From Chryseobacterium panacisoli (GTDB lineage Bacteria; Bacteroidota; Bacteroidia; Flavobacteriales; Weeksellaceae), in the NCBI RefSeq assembly GCF_008274625.1, contig NZ_VTRU01000001.1, positions 1,240,001-1,304,000 of the forward strand: DNA of 64,000 nt, given 5' to 3'. Within the stretch, counting starts at the first letter, position 1; the number at the start of each line of letters is the position of its first letter. Both the position numbers and the translations under genes were made by a program. Positions 63,726-64,000 of the stretch are shown here, piece after piece. The notes beneath the pieces were generated by a model. The model had not been told where the DNA came from. It saw only the letters and a program-made list of their open reading frames with translations, and ran no database searches.

Positions 63726-64000
63726 ATGAAACAGACTATTCCTACTTATGATTTAAACGGCATTTCCCGCCACAGATTCCATGTCAAAAGAATGGATAAA
63801 CGGACTCAGGATGCTGAGGATATTATTCTTTTAGACAAAGGAATACACCGGGACAGTCATTATATTTTTACCTGTATGGAAAGCGGCCATGTAAGAATGA
63901 TGGTAGATTTTAAAACGGTTGAGTCAAAAGAAGCCGGTATTTTCTGTGTGTTGCCGGGGCAAGTACATCAGGGGCTTTTGATGAAAGACGTTTGCGGATG
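63726..64000 (+). CDS. AraC-family regulator, N-terminal part (cut by window end)
   Basis: The frame starts at ATG 63726 and is open to the window edge (91 full codons). The text MKQTIPTYDLNGISRH, DKGIHRDSHYIFTCMESGHV, FCVLPGQVHQG matches the cupin-like sensing domain of Bacteroidota AraC-type regulators. The DNA-binding HTH would lie beyond the window, so the family call rests on the sensing domain only. Confidence 0.7.
   Translation, partial: MKQTIPTYDLNGISRHRFHVKRMDKRTQDAEDIILLDKGIHRDSHYIFTCMESGHVRMMVDFKTVESKEAGIFCVLPGQVHQGLLMKDVCG

Overview
The window looks like a chromosome segment of a Chryseobacterium-like flavobacterium (Bacteroidota). This rests on the AT-rich intergenic DNA, promoters of the flavobacterial TAnnTTTG type, lack of clear Shine-Dalgarno sites, Sec signal peptides ending in Ala-Gln, a T9SS type A sorting tail, RHS proteins of the DUF6443 kind and RebB-type R-body proteins. 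Genus is an inference; no rRNA or tRNA gene was seen.

Left part (1-5820): a very long exported PKD-type surface protein on the minus strand, cut by the window edge, then a secreted glutaminase with its own promoter and terminator. 6049-24436: one tightly packed operon of nine genes. It starts with a promoter and a roughly 500-base leader that holds a hairpin and a small reading frame resembling the start of the first gene. It encodes two large iterative PKS/PUFA-synthase-like proteins (ER-KS-AT-ACP-ACP-KR and KS-AT-DH-PPTase), a free ACP, an alpha/beta hydrolase, a protein of two fused UGT-type glycosyltransferases, two HHxxxDG acyltransferases and a small membrane protein. Together they suggest a glycosylated, acylated lipid or polyketide whose structure I cannot name. 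A perfect 54-base palindrome follows the operon.

24720-31716: a type I restriction-modification operon in the order hsdR-hsdS-prrC-like-hsdM. The inserted gene is an ABC-type ATPase that keeps the Arg-Glu-His triad of PrrC anticodon nuclease, so restriction may be backed by a tRNA-cutting suicide response. 31765-34640 holds a broken XRE regulator, a small hypothetical gene and a field of dispersed repeats.

34643-45979: a T9SS cargo protein and two RHS-type proteins. The second carries a papain-like toxin tip overlapped by a lipoprotein immunity gene. Behind it lie a decayed duplicate RHS end with a GH-E nuclease tip, a SUFU-type immunity gene and an Imm33-like immunity gene. This layout fits toxin-tip replacement.

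46434-53341 is mostly ordinary genes: acyltransferase, alpha/beta hydrolase, lipoprotein, DUF3592 protein, beta-lactamase-fold hydrolase, HTH membrane regulator and CPBP protease. 53441-62707 is an R-body locus: a divergent hypothetical gene, a RebB-like gene, a gene with a candidate -1 frameshift or slippage site, two helper genes, another RebB-like gene and five tandem RebB paralogues separated by mini-hairpins. Convergent to these is a four-gene sensory operon (hypothetical, multi-pass membrane protein, histidine kinase, NarL/LuxR response regulator). The window ends with a LysE-type exporter and the start of an AraC-type regulator.
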